Assembly (NCBI GenBank): GCA_012656075.1
Contig: JAAKBF010000185.1
Span: 1-64,000 of the forward strand
Source of the DNA: Phytophthora hibernalis
Lineage: Eukaryota; Oomycota; Peronosporomycetes; Peronosporales; Peronosporaceae
Direction: 5' to 3'
Length of the DNA: 64,000 bases
The notes below the pieces were generated by a model. The model made no database searches. It was given only the letters and a program-made list of their open reading frames with translations, and was not told where the DNA came from. Of this stretch, positions 22,401 to 31,380 are shown one piece after another. The position numbers were made by a program, and so were the translations under genes. The stretch's first letter is position 1, and each line of letters opens with the position of its first letter.

Positions 22401-23104
22401 GGCGAGTCGAGCCTTGAGATCCGCCACTTCGTTACGGAGGTCAACGACGAGCTCGGCTTCACCCGGTGGAAGTTAGGCGGGAGCCACAGCGGCATTCAGA
22501 ACCTCACCGAGGTCTGTGGCATGCTCCATCCGGCTGTCGAGCGCCAAATCGACTCGCCGAGGACGCTGACATGCCACACCAACCACGAGCTGACCCAATT
22601 GGAGGAGACGCTGCTCGACCAGAGCAGAGACCGAAGGCTCGGTCGAAGCAATCGGAGGAGGAGCGACGCCAGAGGTGTCGGTCTGACACCCTACCGAGGC
22701 AAGGCGAGTGTCCCGGGTGTCCAAGGGTCCGGAGACCGCCGCGGGAGTACCGCGAAGCAGGTATGCCAGGACGGGCGAAGATTCGGGCGATGACGGAGGC
22801 GTGTGAAGCGGCGAACCCTCGGCCGCACCACCATCAGCCGGTGGAGGACCACCGGGACGTTGTAGAGGTCGTACCGAAGACTCGGCAGGGCCAGGAACGT
22901 CGGCAGGAGCATCGGCAGGCTCCGGCGACCGTGCCTGTGATATGGAAGCAAGATGGAACGACGAGTTAGAAGGAGTGCAGGATGTTGCGGTGATGAAGGT
23001 GGAGCAGCCTACCTCGTCGCTCGGAGTGATGGCACGGAGAGCGGCGGCGGTAGCGTCGCTGAGAAGACGCGACGGATGAGCCATGGAGTGAAGATGCGAA
23101 GCAC
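19412..23104 (-). pseudogene. Antisense accessory gene in the 3' region of element B (broken)
   Basis: Running opposite to pol, a gene of about 1,200 codons can be followed from ATG 23104 (MAHPSRLLSDATAAALRAI). First comes a Pro/Ser/Ala-rich part, then in the same frame, after in-frame TAA codons at about 22473 and 22277, a heptad-rich coiled coil (VVDLRNEVADLKARLADTED). After frame changes a Pro/Ser/Thr-rich stretch follows (21278-20400). The C-terminal domain looks globular: AIADWTNPAHPW, TGLAQSVKLWRQFQGI, RLRQQMVYRCWEWCVERPGK, then NCWVDAPSSHPFNTAF and PLFVPRGMIEAEV to a stop at 19412. No sense frame of comparable length exists. I recognise no family. Element G shows similar sequence at the same place. 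Confidence 0.6.
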
Positions 23105-23136
23105 CACGACGCGCACTACTTGTGGAAGCTTGCGTC

Positions 23137-23150
23137 GAGGCGGGGGCAGT
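23137..23150 (+). promoter_or_regulatory. Polypurine tract of element B
   Basis: GAGGCGGGGGCAGT directly precedes the LTR start TGTGGTGTTGGG. The same G-rich core precedes the LTR of element G. Confidence 0.7.
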
Positions 23151-24037
23151 TGTGGTGTTGGGTTTTGGGGCGCTCGGTCGCCAGTCGGCAAGGTTGCCCT
23201 TGCTGAAAGAAAGCGACCGGCGTGGCCTGATTGGCGGATTACATTCCCGCGCCACAGTGACCACGATAGTTTAGTGACCGAGGCCTCGGTCGGGTATAAT
23301 AAATCCCCGGCAGAGGGTACGAACCCTCGTTTGTACCCATTTCAGTTTCGTACCCTCGGTCGTATAGAGCCAGGTACAGGATCACATACGGGGATCGGTT
23401 CACACTGGATATTTGTATTTATATATAGGACTAGCTATAGGATTGACTACAGAGGCTCTCAGAGCCATAGATCAACAGAAATAAATCAGCAGTCTTCCCC
23501 CAAGTCACCAAGGGTCAAGTCCGTCTTCGGTAAGTCTAGCTAGCTTATCTTAGGGTCTGAATACGCTCGGCTTGTGGGATGCTGGTCAGCGAGCCTAAGG
23601 TACATTGAACCGAGGGTTTGTTGCTGATCAGTTCAAGAGATTAGAGTGGCCGAGTGTTGGGAGCGACGAGAAGCGTCGTTCACCATATATTGTAATGGAA
23701 CCGAGTGTTCCATACATATTTTACTACCCGCCGAGGTTTTACCTCGGCAAACCCGTATTAGGCTTGACAGCCGGTACCCTTCCTTCTGAGGGACTGCGGG
23801 GTTCGCGCGAAAGCGCAATATTGCATCCTAGCCCTCGCTCGTGGCTAGTGGTGCAGGTTGTTGGGTTGGCCTAATACAACCTAGGTGTACAGAGGGTTCA
23901 CATCCAACCCGGCGTAAGGGGTCGTTCATGGTCTTCAGGTTTGATCCAACGCTCGTTGACCTGACAAGGGGAAGCGAGTGTTGTTGGTGGGACTCATACT
24001 ATTTGGTAGTGAGATTTCTGCGTGATCCTACACGACA
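23151..24037 (+). repeat. 3' LTR of element B
   Basis: The LTR runs from TGTGGTGTTGGG to CCTACACGACA with TG/CA ends and follows a polypurine tract. It matches the A LTR in inverted orientation. Candidate promoter and 3'-end signals are visible: GGTATAATAAAT at about 23295, TTTATATATAGG near 23420 and AATAAA at about 23480. No PBS follows, so it is a 3' LTR. The antisense gene of B would start about 50 bases upstream of it on the other strand, so bidirectional activity is conceivable. Confidence 0.85.
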
Positions 24038-24059
24038 CTAGCTACTTTGAAGTAGCTAG
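24038..24059. repeat. Perfect short palindrome at the outer edge of the B LTR
   Basis: CTAGCTACTT, two bases, then AAGTAGCTAG: a 10-bp perfect inverted repeat touching the LTR end. It is flanking sequence, so it may be the preferred target or the terminus of an older element. No other copy is seen in the window. Confidence 0.6.
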
Positions 24060-24116
24060 AGTCACTCTCGACTACAGCCGTGTAATTAGAGGCATCCATC
24101 AAGTAGATCAAATACA

Positions 24117-24480
24117 TTAACTTACATGGCCATACACATCGTTCGCCATGAACGAGAAGAGCTTGTACCGTGACTCGTTCGTCTTGTGCGTGGTGTCAAT
24201 GAGCAGCACCTCTGGGAACGCCTTAAACCAACGCCGCATTTGCCGCGTCTGTAAAGTGATCGTCTGTGCTCTCTTGTCCTCGTCAACGAACACTGTCGCG
24301 CGATTGCCACGACTCTCCCAAAGTCCACGCAGAACTGCTTCCTGACGCTCTTCCGTGGTAGTCCCTCCCCTTCACTCCTCCTTCATCCTTGAAATCATGT
24401 TATGCACATCACGCAGTGTTACATTCGTGCCTGTACGGAGCACAAAGCAAGTGTAAGATTTAACTTGATGGCACTCGCCA
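24117..24480 (-). pseudogene. Mutator-like (MULE/ZSWIM-type) transposase fragment
   Basis: On the minus strand one frame reads TITLQTRQMRRWFKAFPEVL followed by LIDTTHKTNESRYKLFSFMA, then NDVYGH and a stop. The DTTHKTN block is the first catalytic-Asp motif of the RNase-H-like transposase domain in MULE and ZSWIM-type proteins. Upstream in another frame is CHQVKSYTCFVLRTGTNVTL, then RDVHNMISRM, matching the N-terminal segment of the same family. At least two frameshifts and loss of everything after the first Asp show a dead remnant of about 120 codons. It abuts the flank of element B. Confidence 0.65.
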
Positions 24481-24980
24481 AAGCAATGAAGAATTATTGC
24501 AATTCATAGAGATATCTGGTGTCTTCGAGCGTGCGCAGAGGAATAATCGCCCTGTTACTTCTCACTAATACCATTCGTTAGGAACTGGGATATTTTTTGC
24601 CTCCGGTGTGAGCTGCGGTCGCCGCGTGGAGCCTCTAACGGGTGGTCGGCGTCAACGCTGGCTCGCGATGGCTTCGTACCGAAATTGACGGGTATTGGAG
24701 CTCAGTAGGTTTTCAGCGGTGTGTTACACTCGAGAGGGCCAATGAAAGCTCAATATTTTTGTAGCTGGTGGGTACATTGTTCATGTTTTGTCATCATTCG
24801 TAGCTGCTTTGTGCTAGAAGTGACGATCACCCACGATCGATGTACAGTTTCCCTGAAGGAGGCTACCATAGCATCTTTCGGCTGGTTTCATAGCATAGTA
24901 TAACCAAGGTAATTCCTTATTCTGTAGGATAGTGGCGGGGTTAAAAGGGTTAATACTAAATAAACACTTGAGATTTTACG
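24481..24980. other. AT-rich spacer without recognised features
   Basis: No ORF with recognisable similarity, no long repeat and no RNA gene is seen. It lies between the transposase remnant and a TIR element and looks like decayed transposon or intergenic DNA. Confidence 0.5.
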
Positions 24981-25312
24981 TATTGTGCTTTGCAGATAAA
25001 ATGCCCCTCCGTTTTATGGCCTAGATCGAGCATGGCCCAACCATAAAATTAGGTGTAAAAGTAGGGACAAAGTGGAATTAAAAGATCGAATTGCCGTTCT
25101 GAAACGGCAAAAAGGATCGATTTGAGGTTAGCTCGAGATCGATCAGGAAATCGATCATGATAGGAGTTGGTTGTCGTAACCCGGAATATTAGCTGCTCTA
25201 GATAAATCGATATGTCCTTTTATAGACCTCTATTCATTAAATCGACCTCGAATTATTATAAATCGAGTAATTGGCTACCGTGAAAATGACAAAAGCATCG
25301 CAAAGCACAATA
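24981..25312. mobile_element. MITE with 13-bp TIRs, TA target (copy 1)
   Basis: The element starts TATTGTGCTTTGC and ends GCAAAGCACAATA, a perfect inverted terminal repeat. The outer TA on each side fits a TA target duplication as in Tc1/mariner-type elements. It is 332 bp with no coding capacity. Two relatives are at 25518 and 41201 sharing the terminus. Internal sequence has short inverted stretches (GATCGATTTGAGG, AATCGATC). Confidence 0.75.
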
Positions 25313-25517
25313 AGTTACATCTCTTCAATGCCCAAGTGTTTAACGTAGATTCCATTTAAGACCCCATGTTTACCTGCTATAACATATTCTAAAAATGCAA
25401 TACCTTATACAAAAAGCAATTTTAAAGACCCTATCATTTAAAATTTGTATTGAATCGATACCTACTTTTCTTCGAGGCAATTAATCCCTGGTGGGCTGTC
25501 CGTCCTAACGTGACCGC
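25313..25517. other. Spacer between two MITEs
   Basis: AT-rich sequence with no ORF or repeat that I can place. Confidence 0.4.
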
Positions 25518-25773
25518 TATTGTGCTTTGCATTCATTTTGGCAAAAGGCTCGATAAAGTCCGTTATATATTATCCTAATTATTCTAAACTCGGTTTTGAA
25601 GCAAAACCGTCATGTTTACAGGCTGACAACGCAGAAATGCAGTATGGGGGTGCAAAAGCGATGTAATTAGGTGCATCTCGGCATTTTGCACAGTGGAGCA
25701 AATTTAAACCGAGTTGTAGAAAGTCTATTTTAGATTTCTAAAATAGATGGCAAAATAAATACAAAGGACAATT
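25518..25773. mobile_element. MITE related by terminus (copy 2, longer form)
   Basis: The left end is TATTGTGCTTTGCATTCATTTTGGC and the right end GGCAAAATAAATACAAAGGACAATT. Ends and subterminal blocks match the 132-bp copy at 41201, which lacks about 118 bp of the middle (about 25556-25672). A near-palindrome CTATTTTAGATTTCTAAAATAG lies close to the right end. The right terminus has drifted (TT instead of TA). It is non-coding and non-autonomous. Confidence 0.65.
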
Positions 25774-26927
25774 GCACAGACCTCCTTAATTTGGGCAAAT
25801 GCCGGAATGTGTCGAATTAGCTTCAAAATCTTGGTTCCGGCACTAAGCCACTTTAAAGCTATCCCGACTGAGTAACCTATAGTTTGTTTAGTTGATCGAA
25901 CTGTTTAGCCTGGAAAAAGCCCTCCAGTGGTAAAGAGGTCAACGCTGTGCGATGGTCGTCCACTTCCCACTTGAGAATAAAGAAACCGATTCGACAGACG
26001 CCGTGTTGATGAGTACAGTTGCTAGACCACAGAAAAATGTCGGAGATGTGCAAATGTATGTGGCTCTGGTAGCCTCCTGGAGCGCATCCCATCCATCACT
26101 CAAATTGGTTTCTTAGTTTGCTTTGTAAGGTACTGCCTTGACGGAAGTGTTTTGCATATTTACTTGGCACAACTCTCGATGCTCGCATTCTACAGCTTCA
26201 TATTGAGCTTAATTCCAAAATTTCACTAGATGACTGCGACGAGGGCCCCAAATACCGGCCAAGGAGCTTAGCTAACGTTCATTTCATTTGCATAGGGCAT
26301 TCTACTTCGCTCGGAAGCTTATGCCATAGACTGCTTTACGACTTCTACTGGGTGGGACTTGCTCTGGCCTCGATGTATCTCCTCGTCGCGTTGTAGTGCA
26401 AACCACTGAGTTTGCGTTGTCACCTTGCGTGACGCCTAGTTCTCTCCCGCGAACTCACGCGGGGAATTTGAGCCGGCATCACAGGCGGTGCAACACTTTG
26501 AGCAGCTGCATTGTTGCTATTCCTTTTGCTTGAATCGTATCAACTCCATCCCTTCAGGATAAATTTTCATGTAGAGAATACGAAGAACCAATACAATGAG
26601 TCCTAGTTGCACCACTGTAGTTTGGCGGTTGAAAACGGGAAGTCGGACACGTTGATCAGCGGGCTGTACGGGTTGATGTATCCCAGCAAATGCCCCCCAC
26701 AAACGTACACGGAGTATATAACACTATGAGTATCCCTCATCGCGATTGCTAGACCATACGGTACTACATTGCATGGGCAGGCTGGAATGGTGTTTTGGGC
26801 GAGGGGCTTGAGCTTTCTCATAGCGCCTTCATTTCCGATACTAAAAAGTCATTTTATTCCCGCATCTCCGAAACCGACACATTGCCAGTTTTAATTGCGA
26901 AATGCCGGTATTAAGGAGGTCTGCAAA
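25773..26927. mobile_element. Unclassified TIR element of about 1.15 kb
   Basis: The left end has TTGCACAGACCTCCTTAAT, and the right end the inverse, ATTAAGGAGGTCTGCAAAA. Subterminal GCCGG and ATGTGTCG blocks are also shared in inverse order. Minus-strand open frames of 60-72 codons (26092-25877, 26821-26517) match no family I know and are probably eroded transposase or chance. The element directly abuts the MITE on its left. Target duplication is not clear. Confidence 0.5.
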
Positions 26928-27601
26928 AGCACTTCTCCGATCTGGAAAATAATTATTTAATATCAGTTAGGTTTTTCAGGTGCTCTCTTTTTCATGCTGG
27001 ACACACATGAGAGAATTACACAGATAAGGAATAGGGGTACACAATCACGTCAACGCTAAACCCACAGCTAAAACTGATCAATGTAATTTGTGAGGTCCAC
27101 AGTGAATTAGTTTCGCCACCACACCGCCGCCCACCGCGCTGACTGCATGTCGCCGGACCAACACTCCGCAATTGGACCCAAGCGCTTCAACAAGTTTCTC
27201 CTTTCCGGGTCGCTGTGTACACTCGCGTTTCGATATCCTGAAAGTGAGACCGGTTGAAGCCTTTTAAATCAACAGAGCGAAGTTTTATTTTCAACGAGTT
27301 ATTCTTGACCCAACGAATTATTATTGATCCGCGAGTTCTTCTTCACCCCGCCACTGGTGCATTACTATGAATTGTTATTGGCCCCGCCACAAGTGCATTA
27401 CTATAATTGACACGGTGAGTTGTTCTTGGGAAAGTGAATGATACTTCTAAGTAACTTACTCTGTGAATGGTATTGAACGCGACAGTGGATTGTTCTAGAG
27501 CTTTTCGTTCGCTCATACAGTGCGAGTTAGTCCTATTGCGGCCAACATTATTCTTCAAATTTGTATACCCAATTTCCATAGTAAAATGTTAAACATGCAT
27601 A
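26928..27601. other. Spacer, no gene recognised
   Basis: This is mixed-composition sequence. Two direct copies of a CCCGCCAC...GTGCATTACTAT block about 40 bp apart (27345 and 27383) are the only repeat noticed. No supported coding region. Confidence 0.45.
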
Positions 27602-27692
27602 AATGCTTGGTTTTAGCCCGCACCCCGCAGCATACTATTATCTCTTTGCGTGGTTTTACAATACTTATTGCAATTTGTTTAGTTAAACCAAG
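27602..27692. repeat. Short inverted-repeat element (about 90 bp)
   Basis: The left end reads ATGCTTGGTTTTA and the right TTAAACCAAGCAT; the right end extends into a palindrome AAACCAAGCA-TAT-TGCTTGGTTT at about 27680-27703. It resembles a tiny MITE or a hairpin remnant. There is no other copy in the window. Confidence 0.4.
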
Positions 27693-27859
27693 CATATTGC
27701 TTGGTTTACCGCAAATGTTCTCTGGATTTTATATCCAGTCTACCAGGGATTGCAACGAGGTCTGAATCCTTGCATTTCTGATACCTTTCGTAATACGATT
27801 TGGATACTTCATCAAATAAGCTTTAAACCCCTGCTATACTTGATAGCCGGATCGATTAT

Positions 27860-28428
27860 TGTCCCGAGTGGGAACGCTGGCAACCGTCTGGGTCGCGAAG
27901 CAGTCTGTACAGCTGGTGGAGCCGCCGTTGCTGATCCATTGCTGGCCGAGCAGCTTCAAGAAGATGATCTGGAGGCCCTGTCGCAGGTGAGAGACGACGG
28001 TCACTCGCGAACGCACCTTTAACGTTTGGCTCGAGTCGGTGCTGCGCGCCCATTGCCAGAATCGACACGCCATATTTCGAATGGCGGCAGGTGGCGTGGA
28101 AGAGCGAGGAACGACGGCGTTGCGGCGCTGCAAGCACGGAAGGCATGGCCGTGAAGGACGGCGAGGGCAAGGACAAGGGCAAGGACAGCGCCGGAGGGGT
28201 GTCGCGGCGGCACGGCAGGATGGCAACGGATCGGTAAGTCAGGAAGTAAGAGGGGCGGCCGCACGGCACGCCCCGAGCTCGAGTAGGAGCTCAGTCGTGA
28301 AAAAGCCTTGGAACTAACAAGTCATTATCTTTATATTTGATTTGGTTAGCGTCTGAACTTACTCTCAGTTGCGCCGCGCTACCTGCCATACGCCTCGAAG
28401 ACCGTCCTATCTAAGGCGGCTCGCGACA
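27860..28428 (+). repeat. 5' LTR of element E
   Basis: The LTR starts TGTCCCGAGTGGG and ends GGCTCGCGACA, 569 bp. It is identical to 40090-40657 except for one G in a GGGG run and two bases in the TCATTATCTTTATATTTG segment. AT-rich TTTATATTTGATTTGG near 28335 is a possible core promoter or 3'-processing region. Confidence 0.95.
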
Positions 28429-28431
28429 ACT

Positions 28432-28447
28432 TGGTGGAGAAGCAGGG
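28432..28447 (+). promoter_or_regulatory. Primer binding site of element E
   Basis: TGGTGGAGAAGCAGGG starts three bases after the LTR and is the complement of a tRNA 3' end CCCTGCTTCTCCACCA. It differs from the PBS of element A, so the two families use different primer tRNAs. Confidence 0.75.
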
Positions 28448-28477
28448 TACTAGTGAAGAACGATCTGGTGTGAGAAG

Positions 28478-30821
28478 ATGCCGCGAAAACAGCCTGATGT
28501 GCGCGATGATGAAACTGATGGTGAGAAGGTTCGCCGTGACGGTGATCATGAAGTGGAGTAGCCGGCCACCGTGGTACGGTCGGAAGTGAAGAGACTGGAG
28601 TCCGAAGCGCGTCGCCGGACCAGTCGTCGGGCCGAGGGTCGTGATGAAGGAGCTCCGTCGGAAAGGGGAGCAGGAAGCCGTCGCGGAAGTATTGAAGATC
28701 GTTCTGGTTTGGCCGGTACGGCCCATGGTCGTGAGGATTTGCGTGACGACATGGTAAGGGACATCTGGGAGACCTACGAAGATGAGTCAAAGAATACCGA
28801 GGTGGACGATTCGTTGGAGAAGTGGACGACCTCGCTGAGGAAACGAGTGAACATGGTAACGGTACGGAGGCTGACGTTTTGCGTGAACCATCGGAGAGCC
28901 GTGCTGAGCAACAACGTTACCTGGAACCGTACGAGCCAAGAGAGGCTGAAGGGTATGGTACGGACTACGATAACGCCTACACGGAACAGTATGGCGACCA
29001 ATATGGGAGGCCGTACGCTGAAGACTATGCGAACGTTGTACGAGAGGACGATCCGGTGACACCTCAACGGTCAACGAGTGGATTCATTCCTCGTTATACT
29101 GGACCGGAGACCCGTCGTGTCGGCCGCCCGTCTATCGGTTGGGACTGGCGAGTGAAACGAGAATACGGTGCCAATGACGGACAGAGCAGACCTGGGAATA
29201 CGCACCCTGGGATGCCTGGTTATCCTGCGTATGGAGAGGCTCTGTTGTCGTCTTTCGGGGCGCCGTACCCCATGTATGAAGCAGCCTACTACAGCTCTAA
29301 AGAAGGGGCTCCTCCAGCCTGGACAAAATCTCTGCCACATGAGGGTGTTCTGCCGCCCCGAGTAAGCCAAGGGACAAGGCCGTCCGCGAGTACTGCTCGT
29401 AGTGCGCTGGTCGGATACGAAGGGACTCCTCCGTCGCGTGGTGCTCCGTTGTCCCGGCGTGCGCCGACCGGGTACAGCTGTGCTCCGCCACCTGGAAGTA
29501 CGCCTGTGAGAAGAAGTGCTCCGCCTCCTGGTAGGAGTGCTCCTCCGCCTCGAGCTAGCGTTCTTCCTCCTGGAAGGGGTGCTCGACCACCCCTAGGTCT
29601 ATTGGACCGTCTGCTCCGGCTCTGACAGGAGTTGGGTATGGTGGGAGAGGACCGGCAACGACCATCCGTGCTTCTGAGTCATTCGCGATGTTGAGTCTTG
29701 TGTTAAATGCTGTGAAGGTCCTGCCGATGTTCTACTCGGACACGACTACGGTCGAGAAGTTTCGTGATTTCTGGGACGCTTTCTCGTCGTATACTGAAGG
29801 ACTACCGGAGCGCTCACGGTTGCTGATGTTCCGTCAGAAGCTAAAGGGTCGAGAAGCTGAGCGCTGATGGGGAAACTCGAGTATCAAGACGTATGAGACC
29901 TTGAAGCTCCGGTTTTACAATCACTTCTTGAGTCGCACGGCTGATCAACTATGGGAACGGTTGCACACGACGAAACGAGAGCGCGGTGAGTCTGTGGAAG
30001 AATGGGGCGACCGTGTCTCGGACCTCTGCGAGTCCCTGGACTATCCGGACCCGCGTATGAAATATCAACGGTTCCGTCGGGGCATGCGTAACAAACGTCT
30101 GCTAGCGACGCTCGACTCAAGTCCCGCGGGTGACATTCCTGAAGCGTGCGAGTGGCTAATGTTCAAGGACATGCACCGCCCGATTGAAGAGGACGACGAG
30201 TTTATCGAAGACGAAGCCACTAAGGGAAAACCTGGTGTGGGACATTCCCCTGTCGACGCACTGACCGAGAAGATACGGAAATTCATGAGCAAACAGCAGC
30301 AGTGGCAAGAGCAGATGGAGCGTAACCTCTACCAACCTCCACGCTCGCCTCGGAACCATGATCCTACGGTCTCTGCCGTACAAGAACAACTACCGTGGAC
30401 TGGAGGAACTCATGGAAACGGTCGTCAATTCCGTGGTATCAGTATGGCTCCAGATGGCCGTACTCGTGAAGGAATAAGCGTGTGCGGACGATGTGACCGA
30501 AAGGGGTGCAGTCGTGTCAACTGTCCTCGACAACGCATGACTTGCCGACGGTGTGGACGACTCGGACATATTATCCCGGAATGCGAAGAACCATACCGTG
30601 GAAATGGAACGAGTGGCGGAGGCCAAGGGAACCGTCCTTCTCGTGGCTGTTTCTGGTGTGGAGACTCTGGCCACCTTGCCGTCAACTGTGCCAAAACTGC
30701 TGCTCTTCGTGAAATCTCTCGAGAAAGGGCCGAAGCTGCGCAGCCTCCGCCGCTCCTCGTCAATGATGGGGGAAGGAGGAAGGGGAGGAGAGAGTCACTC
30801 CTCCTCTGGTCTAGTGGGTGA
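28478..30821 (+). pseudogene. Element E gag (two frameshifts and two in-frame stops)
   Basis: ATG 28478 begins MPRKQPDVRDDETDGEK; the frame meets TAG at 28559 and continues open to a frame change near 28820. The next frame (to 29625) is a Tyr/Pro/Ser/Arg-rich disordered region (GYGTDYDNAYTEQYGDQYG, later GSAPPPG-type repeats). A further change leads to the Gag core: YSDTTTVEKFRDFWDAFSS, with TGA at 29865 where the family has Trp, then LKLRFYNHFLSRTADQLWER and ESLDYPDPRMKYQRFRRGMR. Three Cys knuckles close it: CGRCDRKGCSRVNCP, CRRCGRLGHIIPEC and CFWCGDSGHLAVNC; the last two fit CX2CX4HX4C. Gag makes the particle and packages RNA. Confidence 0.8.
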
Positions 30822-31380
30822 CTCGAGTGGTGACCAGGAAAGAGAAAAGAGGACGGTCCTTCGGTTTGAGAATGAGTGAAGCGGCGATGAGGGTGCGGGG
30901 TATGGCACAGATGACAGTGTCGACATGTTGGTTGAGCGTGAAGTGATGATGTATTTGAATGAAGACGAGTATGATGACTCGGGCGACTGCCTTACTGTGA
31001 TTGAAGACGAGGAGGAGTTCGAGGAGATTGAGCCATGGATCGAACATGACTGTGATGAACTCGAAGGCGAGTATGATGAGCCTGTCGAGATAAAAGACTG
31101 TGATGAACTCGAAGGCGAGTACGATGAGCCTGTCGAGATGGAAGACCGTGATGAACTCGAAGAAAATTACGATGAGCCTGTCGAGATGGAAGACCGTGAT
31201 GAACTCGAAGACAATTACGATGAGCCTGTCGAGATGGAAGATGAAGAACTCGAAGACAATTACGATGAGCCTGTCGAGATGGAAGATGAAGAACTCGAAG
31301 GTATGAATGAGGACCCTGTCGAGTATGAGGAGACCGAAGATGTTGTGGCTCGTGTGGACGAAGGTGAGGATGCCATGTGA
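30822..31380 (+). pseudogene. Acidic tandem-repeat region between gag and pol of element E
   Basis: After a TGA at about 30877 the frame reads a strongly acidic segment, 30925-31380. Its centre is six copies of a 15-16-residue unit (DELEGEYDEPVEIKDC). No catalytic motif is seen. The position between nucleocapsid and protease suggests a Gag-Pol linker or a particle-associated acidic domain. I do not recognise a family. Confidence 0.6.
31051..31330 (+). repeat. 48/45-bp tandem repeat encoding acidic units
   Basis: There are six head-to-tail copies: the first four 48 bp, the last two 45 bp after loss of one codon. Each has the core GATGAGCCTGTCGAGATGGA. Differences are mostly silent or acidic-to-acidic, consistent with recent expansion under coding constraint. 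Confidence 0.85.

Larger units (their letters stand above)
11517..24037 (+). mobile_element. Element B: Gypsy (dual RNase H, chromodomain) with long 3' region, 5' truncated
   Basis: From 11517 to about 19060 the + strand is colinear with the minus strand of element A (8775-1258), so B is a sister copy in inverse orientation. B lacks 5' LTR, PBS and the gag N-terminus. After pol it has about 4 kb of 3' region with an antisense gene (23104-19412), then polypurine tract and 3' LTR (23151-24037). Because A is cut in its chromodomain, this 3' region is seen in full only here. Pol has several frameshifts. Confidence 0.8.

Noticed and set aside
28019..28269. Minus-strand Pro/Ser-rich frames in the E LTRs (also at 40249-40498)
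   Set aside because: Present in both LTRs because the LTRs are identical; low-complexity composition, no independent support as a gene.
31051..31330. CRISPR-like array
   Set aside because: Tandem 48/45-bp units have no unique spacers and encode an in-frame acidic repeat; the setting is a eukaryotic retrotransposon.
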